Assembly (NCBI GenBank): GCA_916700875.1
Contig: CAKAKS010000066.1
Coordinates: 36,666,716-36,730,715 of the forward strand
Direction: 5' to 3'
DNA: 64,000 bases
Origin: Sebastes aleutianus
Lineage: Eukaryota > Chordata > Actinopteri > Perciformes > Sebastidae
In this document: piece after piece, positions 61,601 through 64,000 of the stretch
Position numbering within the stretch: the first letter of the stretch is position 1
How the letters are laid out: every line of letters starts with the position of its first letter
Program-made: the position numbers and the translations under genes
The notes under the pieces: model-generated
Seen by the model: the letters and a program-made list of their open reading frames with translations, nothing else
What the model was told of the DNA's origin: nothing
Databases searched by the model: none

Positions 61601-63515
61601 CGCAGTAAAAACTAATAAAGTTTTCAAACTTTCAAACTAAAACGTGGGCTATAACTGGTAAACTAACAGTATACCTATAAGTTCACTTGTTGTATAGTTC
61701 ACTTCATAATATAGTTGCAGTACAAAATACAACTTAGATGTAAACTAGTTGTGAACTCAAAGTTTACTATTATTACACTTAAAGTACACTTGAAAGTATA
61801 CTTTTATAAACTAAAAAGTGGGCCAATTTCAAATATACTTGAACTTTACTTAATTTTACTTCATAATAATAACTTGAAGTATAGTATTTTTAGTAAGGGT
61901 TAGCTTAGCATAAAGAGTGGGAACGGGGACGGGGGGAGACGACTGAGCTGCTTTGTCTCAGATAATCCAGACAAATGCAAAGTTTAAAAACAGCTAGTTG
62001 TGTTTTTCTGAGGGGGGGGGGGGGGGGATGTGAGGAACTTATTATATATTATATCACTAACTGGAGTCTAGTGGTCAATAGGAGGTTACCAGGCTCTGCT
62101 AGTTTGTCACATACAAATGTTTTCCTGTTTAATGAAATGAGATCTCCCTCATTAAATATGAGCTTTACCAGAGAGAGTCTGGCTCCATAAAGAAGTGTCT
62201 CTGATTCCTCATCCACTCGGTGTGGGGTGTGATTCCTCATCCACTCGGTGTGGGGTATGATTCCTCATCCACTCGGTGTGGGGTCTGATTCCTCATCCAC
62301 TCTGTGTGGGGTGTGATTCCTCATCCACTCGGTGTGGGGTCTGATTCCTCATCCACTCTGTGTGGGGTCTGATTCCTCATCCACTTGGTGTGGGGGGTGA
62401 TTCCACATCCACTCTGTGTGGGGTGTGATTCCTCATCCACTCTGTGTGGGGGGTGATTCCACATCCACTCTGTGTGGGGTGTGATTCCTCATCCACTCTG
62501 TGCGGGGGGTGATTCCACATCCACTTGGTGTGGGGTGTGATTCCTCATCCACTCGGTGGGGGGGTGTGACTCCTCATCCACTCGGTGGGGGTGTGATTCC
62601 TCATCCCCTCAGTGGGGGGGTGTGACTCCTCATCCACTCGGTGGGGGTGTTATTCCTCATCCCCTCGGTGTAGGGGTGTGATTCCTCATCCACTCGGTGG
62701 GGGTGTTATTCCTCATCCCCTCGGTGTGGGGGTGTGATTCCTCATCCACTCGGTGGGGGTGTTATTCCTCATCCCCTCAGTGGGAGGGTGTGATTCCTCA
62801 TCCACTCGGTGGGGGGGTCTGACTCCTCTGTGTCTCCTCATCCACTCGGTGGGGGGGTCTGACTCCTCTGTGACTCCTCTTCCACTCGGTGGGGGGGTCT
62901 GACTCCTCTGTGTCTCCTCATCCACTCGCTGGGGGCGTCTGACTCCTCTGTGTCTCCTCTTCCACTCGGTGTGGGTTCTGACTCCTCTGTGACTCCTCAT
63001 CCACTCGGTGGCGGGGTCTGACTCCTCTGTGACTCCTCATCCACTCGTTGGGGGGGTCTGACTCTTCTGTGACTCCTCATCCCCTTGGTGTGGGGTCTGA
63101 CTCCTCATCCCCTCGGTGGGGGGGTCTGACTCCTCTGTGTCTCCTCATCCCCTCGGTGTGGGGGTCTGACTCCTCATCCCCTTGGTGGGGGAGTCTGACT
63201 CCTCTGTGACTCCTCATCCCCCCGGTGGGGGGGTCTGACTCCTCTGTGACTCCTCATCCACTCGGTGGGGGGTCTGACTCCTCTGTGTCTCCTCTTCCAC
63301 TCGGTGGGGGGTCTGACTCCTCTGTGTCTCCTCATCCACTCGGTGGGGGGTCTGACTCCTCTGTGTCTCCTCTTCCAACAGGGTGTGATGGAGAGCTTCC
63401 TGGGCACAGCTCTGGCCGGCTCTGTCTTCTGCCTCTTCAGCGGTCAGCCCCTCATCATCCTCAGCTCCACTGGACCCATCCTCATCTTTGAAAAGCTCCT
63501 CTATGAATTCAGCAA
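19590..63515 (+). CDS. slc4a5: slc4a5 (NBCe2), 5' half: 13 coding exons; gene continues past the right edge
   Basis: Encodes an electrogenic Na+/HCO3- cotransporter of the SLC4 family, a plasma-membrane protein that moves sodium with bicarbonate. Exons: 19,590-19,648; 20,398-20,610; 31,886-32,015; 35,337-35,497; 39,979-40,131; 40,528-40,668; 43,204-43,259; 57,443-57,600; 57,703-57,790; 58,974-59,128; 59,438-59,566; 60,684-60,858; 63,382-63,515. All introns are GT-AG and phase is continuous for 1,751 coding nt from ATG 19,591. Residues 20-50 hold IYIGVPVP and a polybasic run; 91-437 the band-3-type cytoplasmic domain ([60 protein letters not shown]); 510-583 the first membrane segments ([35 protein letters not shown]). 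[16 protein letters not shown] and [11 protein letters not shown] favour slc4a5 over slc4a4. About half of the expected ~1,130 residues are present. Confidence 0.93.
20398..20610 (+). CDS. slc4a5: slc4a5 exon 2 (IYIGV and polybasic segment)
   Basis: Acceptor TCCCCAG, donor GTAAGT. Residues 20-90: [21 protein letters not shown] and then an Arg/His/Asp-rich stretch. In NBCe1-B the equivalent basic region is an autoinhibitory, IRBIT-binding segment, so the same role is inferred here. The basic run is unusually Arg-dense. Intron 2 following it is 11,275 bp and carries the LTR retrotransposon. Confidence 0.92.
21075..21657. repeat. 43-bp minisatellite in intron 2
   Basis: About 13.5 copies of a 43-bp unit containing two palindromes, AGATATCT and GACTAGTC, plus a variable CATTGTGA segment (AACGTC/AATGTC). 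Diverged single units (GACTAGTC with GATATCT) also occur at 21,660-21,750 and 29,625-29,990, on both sides of the LTR element. Confidence 0.93.
21820..22177 (-). repeat. 3' LTR
   Basis: Same 358-bp sequence as the 5' LTR except C at 21,967, where the other has G. The minus-strand AATAAA corresponds to TTTATT at 21,866-21,871. Confidence 0.95.
22178..22189 (-). promoter_or_regulatory. Polypurine tract
   Basis: The minus strand reads AGTGGGGGAGGG directly against the 3' LTR, in the position where plus-strand DNA synthesis is primed in LTR elements. Confidence 0.85.
22767..25421 (-). CDS. LTR element RNase H-integrase (C-terminal part of the polyprotein)
   Basis: Same frame as the upstream gag-RT ORF, nine codons after the stop. 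It has no start of its own, the first listed codon being GTG. In order: RT thumb ([12 protein letters not shown]), RNase H ([15 protein letters not shown] ... YSDNNPL), integrase zinc region (His pair near HEEMGHLG, Cys pair CRC), integrase core with D in SIDYV, D in HHDQGKEF and E in NPAERFN, and a C-terminal GPY/F-like segment ([10 protein letters not shown]). The tail is acidic, Glu-rich, and ends with a basic stretch. All core catalytic residues are visible. Confidence 0.92.
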   Translation of the reverse strand: MREVRKLMGFLSYYRSYVPDFSRTAKPLYELLAKPKSEQKQGQKKKGASRKSAQLPPSHPVQWTAIHQEIVNKLADQLTNPPVMAYPDLEKPLVLHVDASEEGLGAVLYQRQEGVLRVIGYGSRTLSAAERNYKMHSGKLEFLALKWAITERFRDYLFHAPHFTVYSDNNPLTYVTKSAKLNAAGHRWVAELADYRFTLKYRPGTANRDADFLSRRPKPIEEIMQECTEECQQEAVECIGKALERDGTGDVNWISAVTCNVDALPEGCNISEPIQPLALEDIRAAQNADLATSRVLALKRTHAFLKHKDKLAENEAVRQLLREWPRLQIDGDGILRRETATRKQLVVPESLKPTVYKNLHEEMGHLGADRMVALARERFFWPKMRQEMEHYVTQVCRCIKRKKTNRVTRTPIQSIETSAPFEMISIDYVHLDKCKGGEEYILVVVDHFTKYAQAYATRDKSGKTAARKLFDDFIMRFGFPSKIHHDQGKEFENTLFRKLQDYCGIRHSRTSPYHPQGNPAERFNRTLLGMLRTLEESQKSRWKEHLNKVVHAYNSTVHEATGFSPFFLLFGREPTLPVDLMFPKKREERNQSQVGYAEKWREVMQEAYTIAMQNMKKSARRGQKNYNQRTWSSALELGDHVLVRNLTPRGGTGKLRSYWEDMIHVVKERKGPESPVYVVEPLQGTGRRRVSHRNLLLPCPYLVEEPEVHDSNLKERSNRNKAKPRTRGNHKATHDTYLTDTDSSSEEEYHLWTAVRHADPPLNAEAGEFCPRRETSRDKPERTFMPEEHPEEEHPEEEHVEERHSMEKEADAPAVESESEQSDAETWRDRPRRVRQPRRVYTYDQLGQPTFQQLKTCSVSVKRPSGTSHDPSTRSSFMYPFYHE
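25449..28655 (-). CDS. LTR element gag-protease-RT (N-terminal part of the polyprotein)
   Basis: 1,068 codons from ATG 28,655. A gag-like region (about 1-430) with helical, charged segments precedes Cys pairs (CQNC, CNHC) and a canonical CCHC knuckle ([14 protein letters not shown]) at about 432-460. An aspartic-protease motif (LWDTGS) sits near 523. Reverse transcriptase occupies about 850-1,060, with [12 protein letters not shown] and the catalytic YLDD near 1,005. The frame ends at a TAA at 25,449-25,451 where RT should continue. The next codons are open in the same frame, so this is a nonsense change, not a frameshift. The element would not make full RT from this copy without readthrough. 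Confidence 0.93.
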   Translation of the reverse strand: MSKAQQMSPDWENVVGEIEEKLLTLTASELNDICAALGLTVDKSDKDFPRKLRRHILQHLEGEDVTSREDEGMSVLLHLNDKIDELKEEYGDSDESMPQQVLQEHRPVDENGIASTNSDAQRKSVSAPNAKEEASDASQNVAYVHPLYRRELKIIGQIGEPNQKDKLAYTSLERQIQRALKKGYDEGEVVEAVIQTIAPGTKLKSYLESRVDLTLQSLRQILRTHYIEKDATELYHSLTRAVQEPRETPIQFLVRAMDLRQQVVFASERAKSGLQYSSALIQNQFLQTVITGLHDDAIRADIKPYLQDPEVTDEVLLEKMTAAYSLEMERKNKSAASKAKMIKVAAITEENEETEKESYVHKPNSKDKHKETNKRDTLMEKVDQGNKAICDAIQNLTTQIASLHQTPKPQPMRVSEQPNRKYRPQPKTANSRQCQNCQVSNPDGRCNHCFKCGSAEHWASGCRMKNVAASTNKIEILHHSAENTDKVDLFSLRAPLTGKQKQTAKLVGKRCLVRASLGGVDTTILWDTGSQVSIVGLNWKGKYLPDTEVRPVTELLEEGALELSAANGTDIPYEGWMEIEFTLSKNAVAGMSDKPVLVPILVSSSDMERPIIGFNVIEELALTNDTGGDCMPSGHMVKRLCSALEIGHKTARAVLSVLKKQKTVSQPHIARVGRRSVTIPKNKVMTVQCGWLNKSVWSTSHVVLEPNQEAPWPTGLAIRDQLIELPPEDNCQIEVTVENMTDNDITLCSRTTLGWLHSVDAIYPLQTKPTEGEKPQTSDSSVAPPVQQSSSESQGERWDPPVDLSHLPDDQRQQVQQMLREECDVFAKHDWDTGCIRDLEMDIQLKDNVPVQRTYNAIPKHLYQEVKTHIQDLLNQGWIQKSCSSYSSPVVYVRKKDGSLRLCIDYRLLNGKTLPDRHPIPRIQEILENLGGNSWFTVLDQGKAYHQGFMSEKSRPCTAFITPWGLYEWVRIPFGLTNAPAAFQRYMEGCLGDLRDEVCVPYLDDVLVFSASFEQHIQNVKQVLQRQRECGIKLRPKKCDFFKSEVCYVGRVISAEGYKMNPKEVEAV
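28791..28807 (-). promoter_or_regulatory. Primer-binding site for tRNA-Val
   Basis: The + strand reads ACCGGGCGGAAACACCA, 17 nt identical to the 3' end of vertebrate tRNA-Val (AAC/CAC type) with CCA, so the element's minus strand is complementary to it. It lies 6 nt inside the 5' LTR. Confidence 0.85.
28814..29171 (-). repeat. 5' LTR
   Basis: 358 bp, TG...CA on both strands with short TGTTGCA/TGCAACA inverted ends. A duplicated internal motif CTGACTGATGACATCA occurs twice. On the minus strand AATAAA lies near the downstream end. Confidence 0.95.
29172..31885. other. Distal part of slc4a5 intron 2
   Basis: Contains a C16 homopolymer near 29,599-29,614 and diverged 43-bp minisatellite-like motifs (29,625-29,990). 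A dispersed repeat at about 31,105-31,291 is shared with 39,298-39,492. No ORF with recognisable domains. Confidence 0.6.
31105..31291 (+). repeat. Dispersed repeat B, copy 1 (intron 2)
   Basis: From CTATTTTAACCATTAGAGGA to GCGGACCTGTAAAATGAAGT. Collinear and similar to 39,298-39,492 in intron 4, which has a short extra AT-rich insertion. Probably a fragment of a fish interspersed repeat; family not identified. Confidence 0.75.
31886..32015 (+). CDS. slc4a5: slc4a5 exon 3 ([15 protein letters not shown])
   Basis: Acceptor CATCCAAG, donor GTGGAC. Residues 91-133 run from [17 protein letters not shown] to WKESAR and begin the band-3 cytoplasmic domain. The open frame extends upstream of the acceptor to ATGs at 31,834 and 31,855, so an unspliced alternative amino terminus is formally possible. 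Confidence 0.95.
32627..33397 (+). mobile_element. TTAA-flanked MITE family C, copy 1
   Basis: 771 bp with inverted ends AGGGACTGTTTGTAA and TTACAAACAGTCCCT, flanked on each side by TTAA (32,623-32,626 and 33,398-33,401). The empty site in MITE A copy 3 (about 17,999-18,016) has a single TTAA, demonstrating duplication of TTAA on insertion. No transposase ORF. TTAA targeting is typical of piggyBac and Kolobok transposons; the ends do not begin CCC as in piggyBac. Confidence 0.88.
33661..34642 (+). mobile_element. 5'-truncated Rex3-like non-LTR retrotransposon (LINE, RTE type)
   Basis: The 3' part of a reverse-transcriptase [23 protein letters not shown] and [12 protein letters not shown] (FADD catalytic motif), then the C-terminal region with [14 protein letters not shown] and [11 protein letters not shown], ending LAW-stop at 34,520. 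It ends in a short GATG-rich tail (GATGGATGGATG, about 34,632). A perfect 14-bp target duplication GCTTTTAGTCTGAT flanks it (33,647-33,660 and 34,643-34,656). A one-base frameshift near 33,925 splits the ORF, so it is dead. CAGGGCTGCGCTTTGTCACC matches the conserved Rex3 RT region. Confidence 0.9.
34913..35336. other. End of slc4a5 intron 3
   Basis: Unique sequence leading to the exon 4 acceptor. No other feature seen. Confidence 0.6.
35337..35497 (+). CDS. slc4a5: slc4a5 exon 4
   Basis: Acceptor GCCTTCAG, donor GTGAGA. Residues 134-187 include [35 protein letters not shown] and [18 protein letters not shown], a highly conserved core of the SLC4 cytoplasmic domain. Intron 3 upstream (3,321 bp) holds the nested MITE/Rex3 complex. 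Confidence 0.96.
35926..36066 (+). repeat. Inverted repeat D, left arm (intron 4)
   Basis: From ATATATGTTAATAATAACTG through TAATGTATATTAAGTCA. Reverse-complement partner at 38,107-38,218 is nearly identical over about 70 bp at one end and 40 bp at the other, with a ~30-bp internal indel. The arms are separated by about 2 kb. Confidence 0.85.
36688..37946. mobile_element. Possible MITE with imperfect inverted ends, inside inverted repeat D
   Basis: The left end GGTCTTTCCCATTAGTGCTT and following CTCCTCTCCTCGACTCCTCG resemble the reverse complement of the right end (about 37,885-37,946: GAGGAGCGAGGAGACGAGG...GAGAAGGACC). It has no transposase. Target duplication not established. Confidence 0.5.
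38107..38218 (-). repeat. Inverted repeat D, right arm (intron 4)
   Basis: Reverse complement of 35,926-36,066, lacking the internal GGCTGTCAAAAGTGAATAA-type segment. Either two oppositely oriented copies of one repeat or the subterminal parts of a ~2.3-kb foldback element. Confidence 0.85.
39298..39492 (+). repeat. Dispersed repeat B, copy 2 (intron 4)
   Basis: Direct-orientation relative of 31,105-31,291, with shared stretches such as AGTCATTTTAGATACATKTT and ATTTGCGGACCTGTAAAATG. Confidence 0.75.
39979..40131 (+). CDS. slc4a5: slc4a5 exon 5
   Basis: Acceptor GTTTCCAG, donor GTGAGT. Residues 188-238: [20 protein letters not shown], then [20 protein letters not shown]. The HRHQTKK...RSLADIGK motif is characteristic of NBCe-type SLC4 proteins. 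Confidence 0.96.
40528..40668 (+). CDS. slc4a5: slc4a5 exon 6 with in-frame Gly-Pro repeat
   Basis: Acceptor TTGTTCCAG, donor GTGAGT. Residues 239-285. A GGTCCA hexanucleotide repeat at about 40,553-40,598 encodes an alternating Gly-Pro run ([14 protein letters not shown]), followed by [27 protein letters not shown] with SANYGRL is a signature of the slc4a5 linker. The GP run lies in a variable loop and is probably length-polymorphic. Confidence 0.93.
40766..41364 (+). mobile_element. TTAA-flanked MITE family C, diverged copy 2 (intron 6)
   Basis: Starts TTAA-AGGACTCAATGTAAGAATCA (40,762) and ends CTTACAGAGTCCCT-TTAA (41,365-41,368). It shares AACAGCGACACCTGTGGCCG with the other copies but is shorter and diverged. 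A second partial start (AGGGATTCTATGTAAG) follows at about 41,369. Confidence 0.75.
41560..41765 (-). mobile_element. SINE-related fragment, reverse orientation
   Basis: The reverse complement of about 41,575-41,650 matches the tail of the SINE at 184-504 (GAATGGGTGAAT, CTTTGAGTGGTCGG, GACTAGAAA, GCTATATAAA). The segment ATTTAGATTAGATCCTGATG is in the same orientation as in the SINE, so the copy is rearranged. Confidence 0.65.
42238..43143 (+). mobile_element. Collapsed Tc1/mariner-like element with long inverted repeats (intron 6)
   Basis: About 230-bp inverted repeats: left 42,238-42,467 (starts CTGGAAAAACAAAGTTTGGA) and right 42,914-43,143 (ends CTTTCTTTTTCCAG), with only scattered mismatches. 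Between them is a decayed Tc1-like transposase fragment in three frames: [25 protein letters not shown], then [13 protein letters not shown] and a piece resembling the transposase C-terminus. The middle of the catalytic domain is deleted. No functional transposase. Confidence 0.82.
43204..43259 (+). CDS. slc4a5: slc4a5 exon 7 (HAQSRSMND)
   Basis: Short 56-nt exon, acceptor TGCATCCAG, donor GTGATG. Residues 286-304: [18 protein letters not shown], completing the slc4a5-type linker. A T/G-rich tract with (GTT)n runs up to the acceptor (43,168-43,200), only 60 bp from the right end of a Tc1-like remnant. The 14,183-bp intron 7 with the giant satellite follows. Confidence 0.92.
44340..44576. other. 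Left flank of the megasatellite
   Basis: A T-rich stretch, then a segment containing CCCGTTTATTACACGG at about 44,489-44,504. The right flank of the array has CAGAATCGAGTATTCAACAC and CAGCTGTGTAATGTTCAC (about 57,226-57,262). ATTACAC on the left and GTGTAAT on the right are in inverted orientation, suggesting the array is an expanded core of an interspersed element. Confidence 0.45.
44577..57187. repeat. 12.6-kb megasatellite of a 20-bp unit in slc4a5 intron 7
   Basis: About 630 tandem copies of GTCTGTTATACGTAGCAACG. Most units are exactly 20 bp; a few are 19 bp. Variants cluster at the two CpGs (TACGTA to TACATA or TATGTA; AACGG to AACAG or AATGG) and at a TTTCACATAGC form. Larger blocks are duplicated: about 45,621-49,390 recurs at 53,279-57,048 with constant offset 7,658. 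The motif TTTTAAGAAGC occurs near 45,669, 49,767, 51,546, 52,887 and 53,327. Short inverted units (TTGCTATGTGAAACAGAC) occur at about 47,008, 52,446 and 54,666. Minus-strand 70-codon frames are artefacts. There are no spacers of unique sequence, so this is not a CRISPR. Confidence 0.97.
57443..57600 (+). CDS. slc4a5: slc4a5 exon 8
   Basis: Acceptor TTTCTGTAG, donor GTGAAA. Residues 305-356: [20 protein letters not shown], then [20 protein letters not shown] and [11 protein letters not shown]. First exon after the 12.6-kb satellite; the acceptor lies about 255 bp beyond the array end. Confidence 0.96.
57703..57790 (+). CDS. slc4a5: slc4a5 exon 9
   Basis: Acceptor CACTGCACAG, donor GTGAGT; intron 8 is only 102 bp. 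Residues 357-386: [20 protein letters not shown] then AIATLMVDD, part of the conserved cytoplasmic-domain core. Confidence 0.96.
57791..58973. other. slc4a5 intron 9
   Basis: No mobile element with clear ends was recognised. Contains a GTTAGCATG-rich stretch (58,185-58,265). No coding signal. Confidence 0.6.
58974..59128 (+). CDS. slc4a5: slc4a5 exon 10
   Basis: Acceptor CGTCTCCCAG, donor GTTGGA (weaker than consensus). Residues 387-437: [51 protein letters not shown]. The [18 protein letters not shown] motif is among the most conserved in bicarbonate transporters. Confidence 0.96.
59438..59566 (+). CDS. slc4a5: slc4a5 exon 11
   Basis: Acceptor CCTTTGCAG, donor GTAGGT. Residues 438-480: [20 protein letters not shown] then an acidic stretch ending [10 protein letters not shown]. 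This is the linker between the cytoplasmic and membrane domains. The poly-Gly run is shorter than the long Gly-rich tract recalled for mammalian SLC4A5. Confidence 0.95.
59723..60508 (+). mobile_element. TTAA-flanked MITE family C, copy 3 (intron 11)
   Basis: 786 bp, ends AGGGACTGTTTGTAAGAATC and GAAGTTAAAAACAGTCCCT, flanked by TTAA at 59,719-59,722 and 60,509-60,512. Closely related to copy 1 throughout (shared ATAACGTTTCTCTCTGCGGA and CACTTCACAAGACACGG blocks). Confidence 0.9.
60684..60858 (+). CDS. slc4a5: slc4a5 exon 12 (TM1)
   Basis: Acceptor TATACAACAG, donor GTACAC. Residues 481-539: [20 protein letters not shown], then the hydrophobic stretch [20 protein letters not shown] (first membrane span) and [22 protein letters not shown] is a family-wide motif in the transport domain. 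Confidence 0.97.
61100..61990. repeat. Dispersed repeat interrupted by an AGTATACTT-rich MITE-like insertion (intron 12)
   Basis: About 61,225-61,900 is dense in AGTATACTT and AAGTTTACTT motifs in both orientations and is flanked by TTAGCTTAGCATTAAGA and GGTTAGCTTAGCATAAAGA. The flanks look like one split older repeat. No ORF. Family not identified. Confidence 0.5.
62198..63380. repeat. Intron-12 minisatellite running into the exon 13 acceptor
   Basis: Units of about 28 bp (GATTCCTCATCCACTCGGTG plus TGGGGTGT) grade into longer units of about 40 bp (GACTCCTCTGTGTCTCCTC then ATCCACTCGGTGGGGGGTCT). The last unit reads CTCCTCTTCCAACAG and forms the pyrimidine tract and AG of exon 13. Minus-strand [12 protein letters not shown] frames are artefacts. 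Confidence 0.93.
63382..63515 (+). CDS. slc4a5: slc4a5 exon 13 (TM2-TM3)
   Basis: Acceptor CTTCCAACAG, donor GTGAGA. Residues 540-583: [45 protein letters not shown]. The last codon is split, so the gene continues beyond 64,000; no further exon was seen in 63,516-64,000. The acceptor's pyrimidine tract is the last unit of the intron-12 minisatellite. Confidence 0.96.
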
Positions 63516-64000
63516 GTGAGATCTTTACAGCCAAATGATGTTAGACACAGTGAGCGGAGTACTGTGTCCTGTAGACCCCTCTTTAGTGTCATTCAGAGGA
63601 TTCTTTTAAGATCCCATTATAGAGGAAAACAGAAGTGAATCTCCTGCTTCACGGTGTATGATGACCCCTCTTCCTATCTTCAAATGATATGTGTATAGCA
63701 GTTATCAAAGTCTATAAATGTCACTATTTCTAGCTTTTATTCCCTTAAGGCTTAAATTGAAAACCCATTCACTGTTGGTCTGTAGTGCTTCATTTTGTGA
63801 CCACTTCATCCAGACGGTTCAGACCTGAAGGCTGTTAAAGAAGACAGGTTGGAGTTTACAGATAACATGGAGAGCAGCAGTGCCAGTAGGCTACTCTCTT
63901 ATTCACATGTTGCTGTGTTGGCCTCGATCAGCAATCTCTTGTAACTTATTCCTGTTTATTCATTATTTCTTTAAGCTTGTTCTACTGTGTCAGTCACAAT
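63516..64000 (+). other. slc4a5: Start of slc4a5 intron 13
   Basis: Begins GTGAGATC. No further exon of the membrane domain was found before the window ends. Confidence 0.7.

Noticed and set aside
19590..63515. Assignment as slc4a4 (NBCe1)
   Set aside because: The [27 protein letters not shown] and [11 protein letters not shown] motifs and the linker layout fit slc4a5 better, although the two paralogs are close.
62713..63534. Minus-strand Arg-rich ORFs ([12 protein letters not shown])
   Set aside because: Antisense of the intron-12 minisatellite, overlapping slc4a5 exon 13.

Overview
This window is vertebrate nuclear DNA, most likely from a percomorph teleost. It carries one recognisable host gene with canonical GT-AG introns, together with fish-type interspersed repeats: a Rex3-like LINE, a tRNA-derived SINE, a Ty3/gypsy LTR element, Tc1-like and Helitron2-like remnants, and MITEs. 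Roughly a third of the window is tandem-repeat DNA. No prokaryotic operons, CRISPR arrays or standalone RNA genes were seen. Family assignments come from reading the sequence and from general knowledge of the families; no database was searched.

Layout. Positions 1-19.4 kb are intergenic or upstream and gene-poor. They hold a SINE inside a 23-bp minisatellite, a 17-bp minisatellite (1.0-2.7 kb), a 41-bp minisatellite split by a 1.48-kb Helitron2/Helentron-like element (4.1-6.7 kb), a 3.7-kb CCTCCACCTCAACCAT-type array (7.6-11.4 kb), three copies of one terminal-inverted-repeat MITE (12.1-18.6 kb), a GTT/GCT triplet tract and a TATAA-type pentanucleotide array.

From 19.59 kb to the right edge lies the 5' half of slc4a5 (electrogenic sodium-bicarbonate cotransporter NBCe2) on the + strand. 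Thirteen coding exons were placed base by base. All junctions are GT-AG and reading phase is continuous through 1,751 coding nt (583 codons plus 2 nt). They encode the N-terminal cytoplasmic region (polybasic segment, then the band-3-type cytoplasmic domain) and the first transmembrane segments. The rest of the membrane domain lies beyond the window.

The introns are inflated by repeats. Intron 2 holds a complete, antisense Ty3/gypsy element (21,820-29,171) with LTRs differing at one of 358 positions, a TCAG target duplication, a tRNA-Val primer-binding site and one in-frame stop in pol. Intron 3 holds a three-layer nest: a MITE carrying both a TTAA-flanked MITE and a Rex3 fragment with a perfect 14-bp target duplication. 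Intron 4 has a long inverted repeat, and intron 6 a collapsed Tc1-like element with 230-bp inverted repeats. Intron 7 contains a 12.6-kb array of a 20-bp unit (about 630 copies) with kilobase-scale duplications. Intron 12 ends in a minisatellite whose last unit forms the polypyrimidine tract of the next exon's acceptor.

The most notable items are the intron-7 megasatellite with CpG-decay-like variants and a 7,658-bp duplication period, the minisatellite-derived splice acceptor, the very young LTR element, and the empty-site comparison that fixes TTAA as the target of one MITE family.
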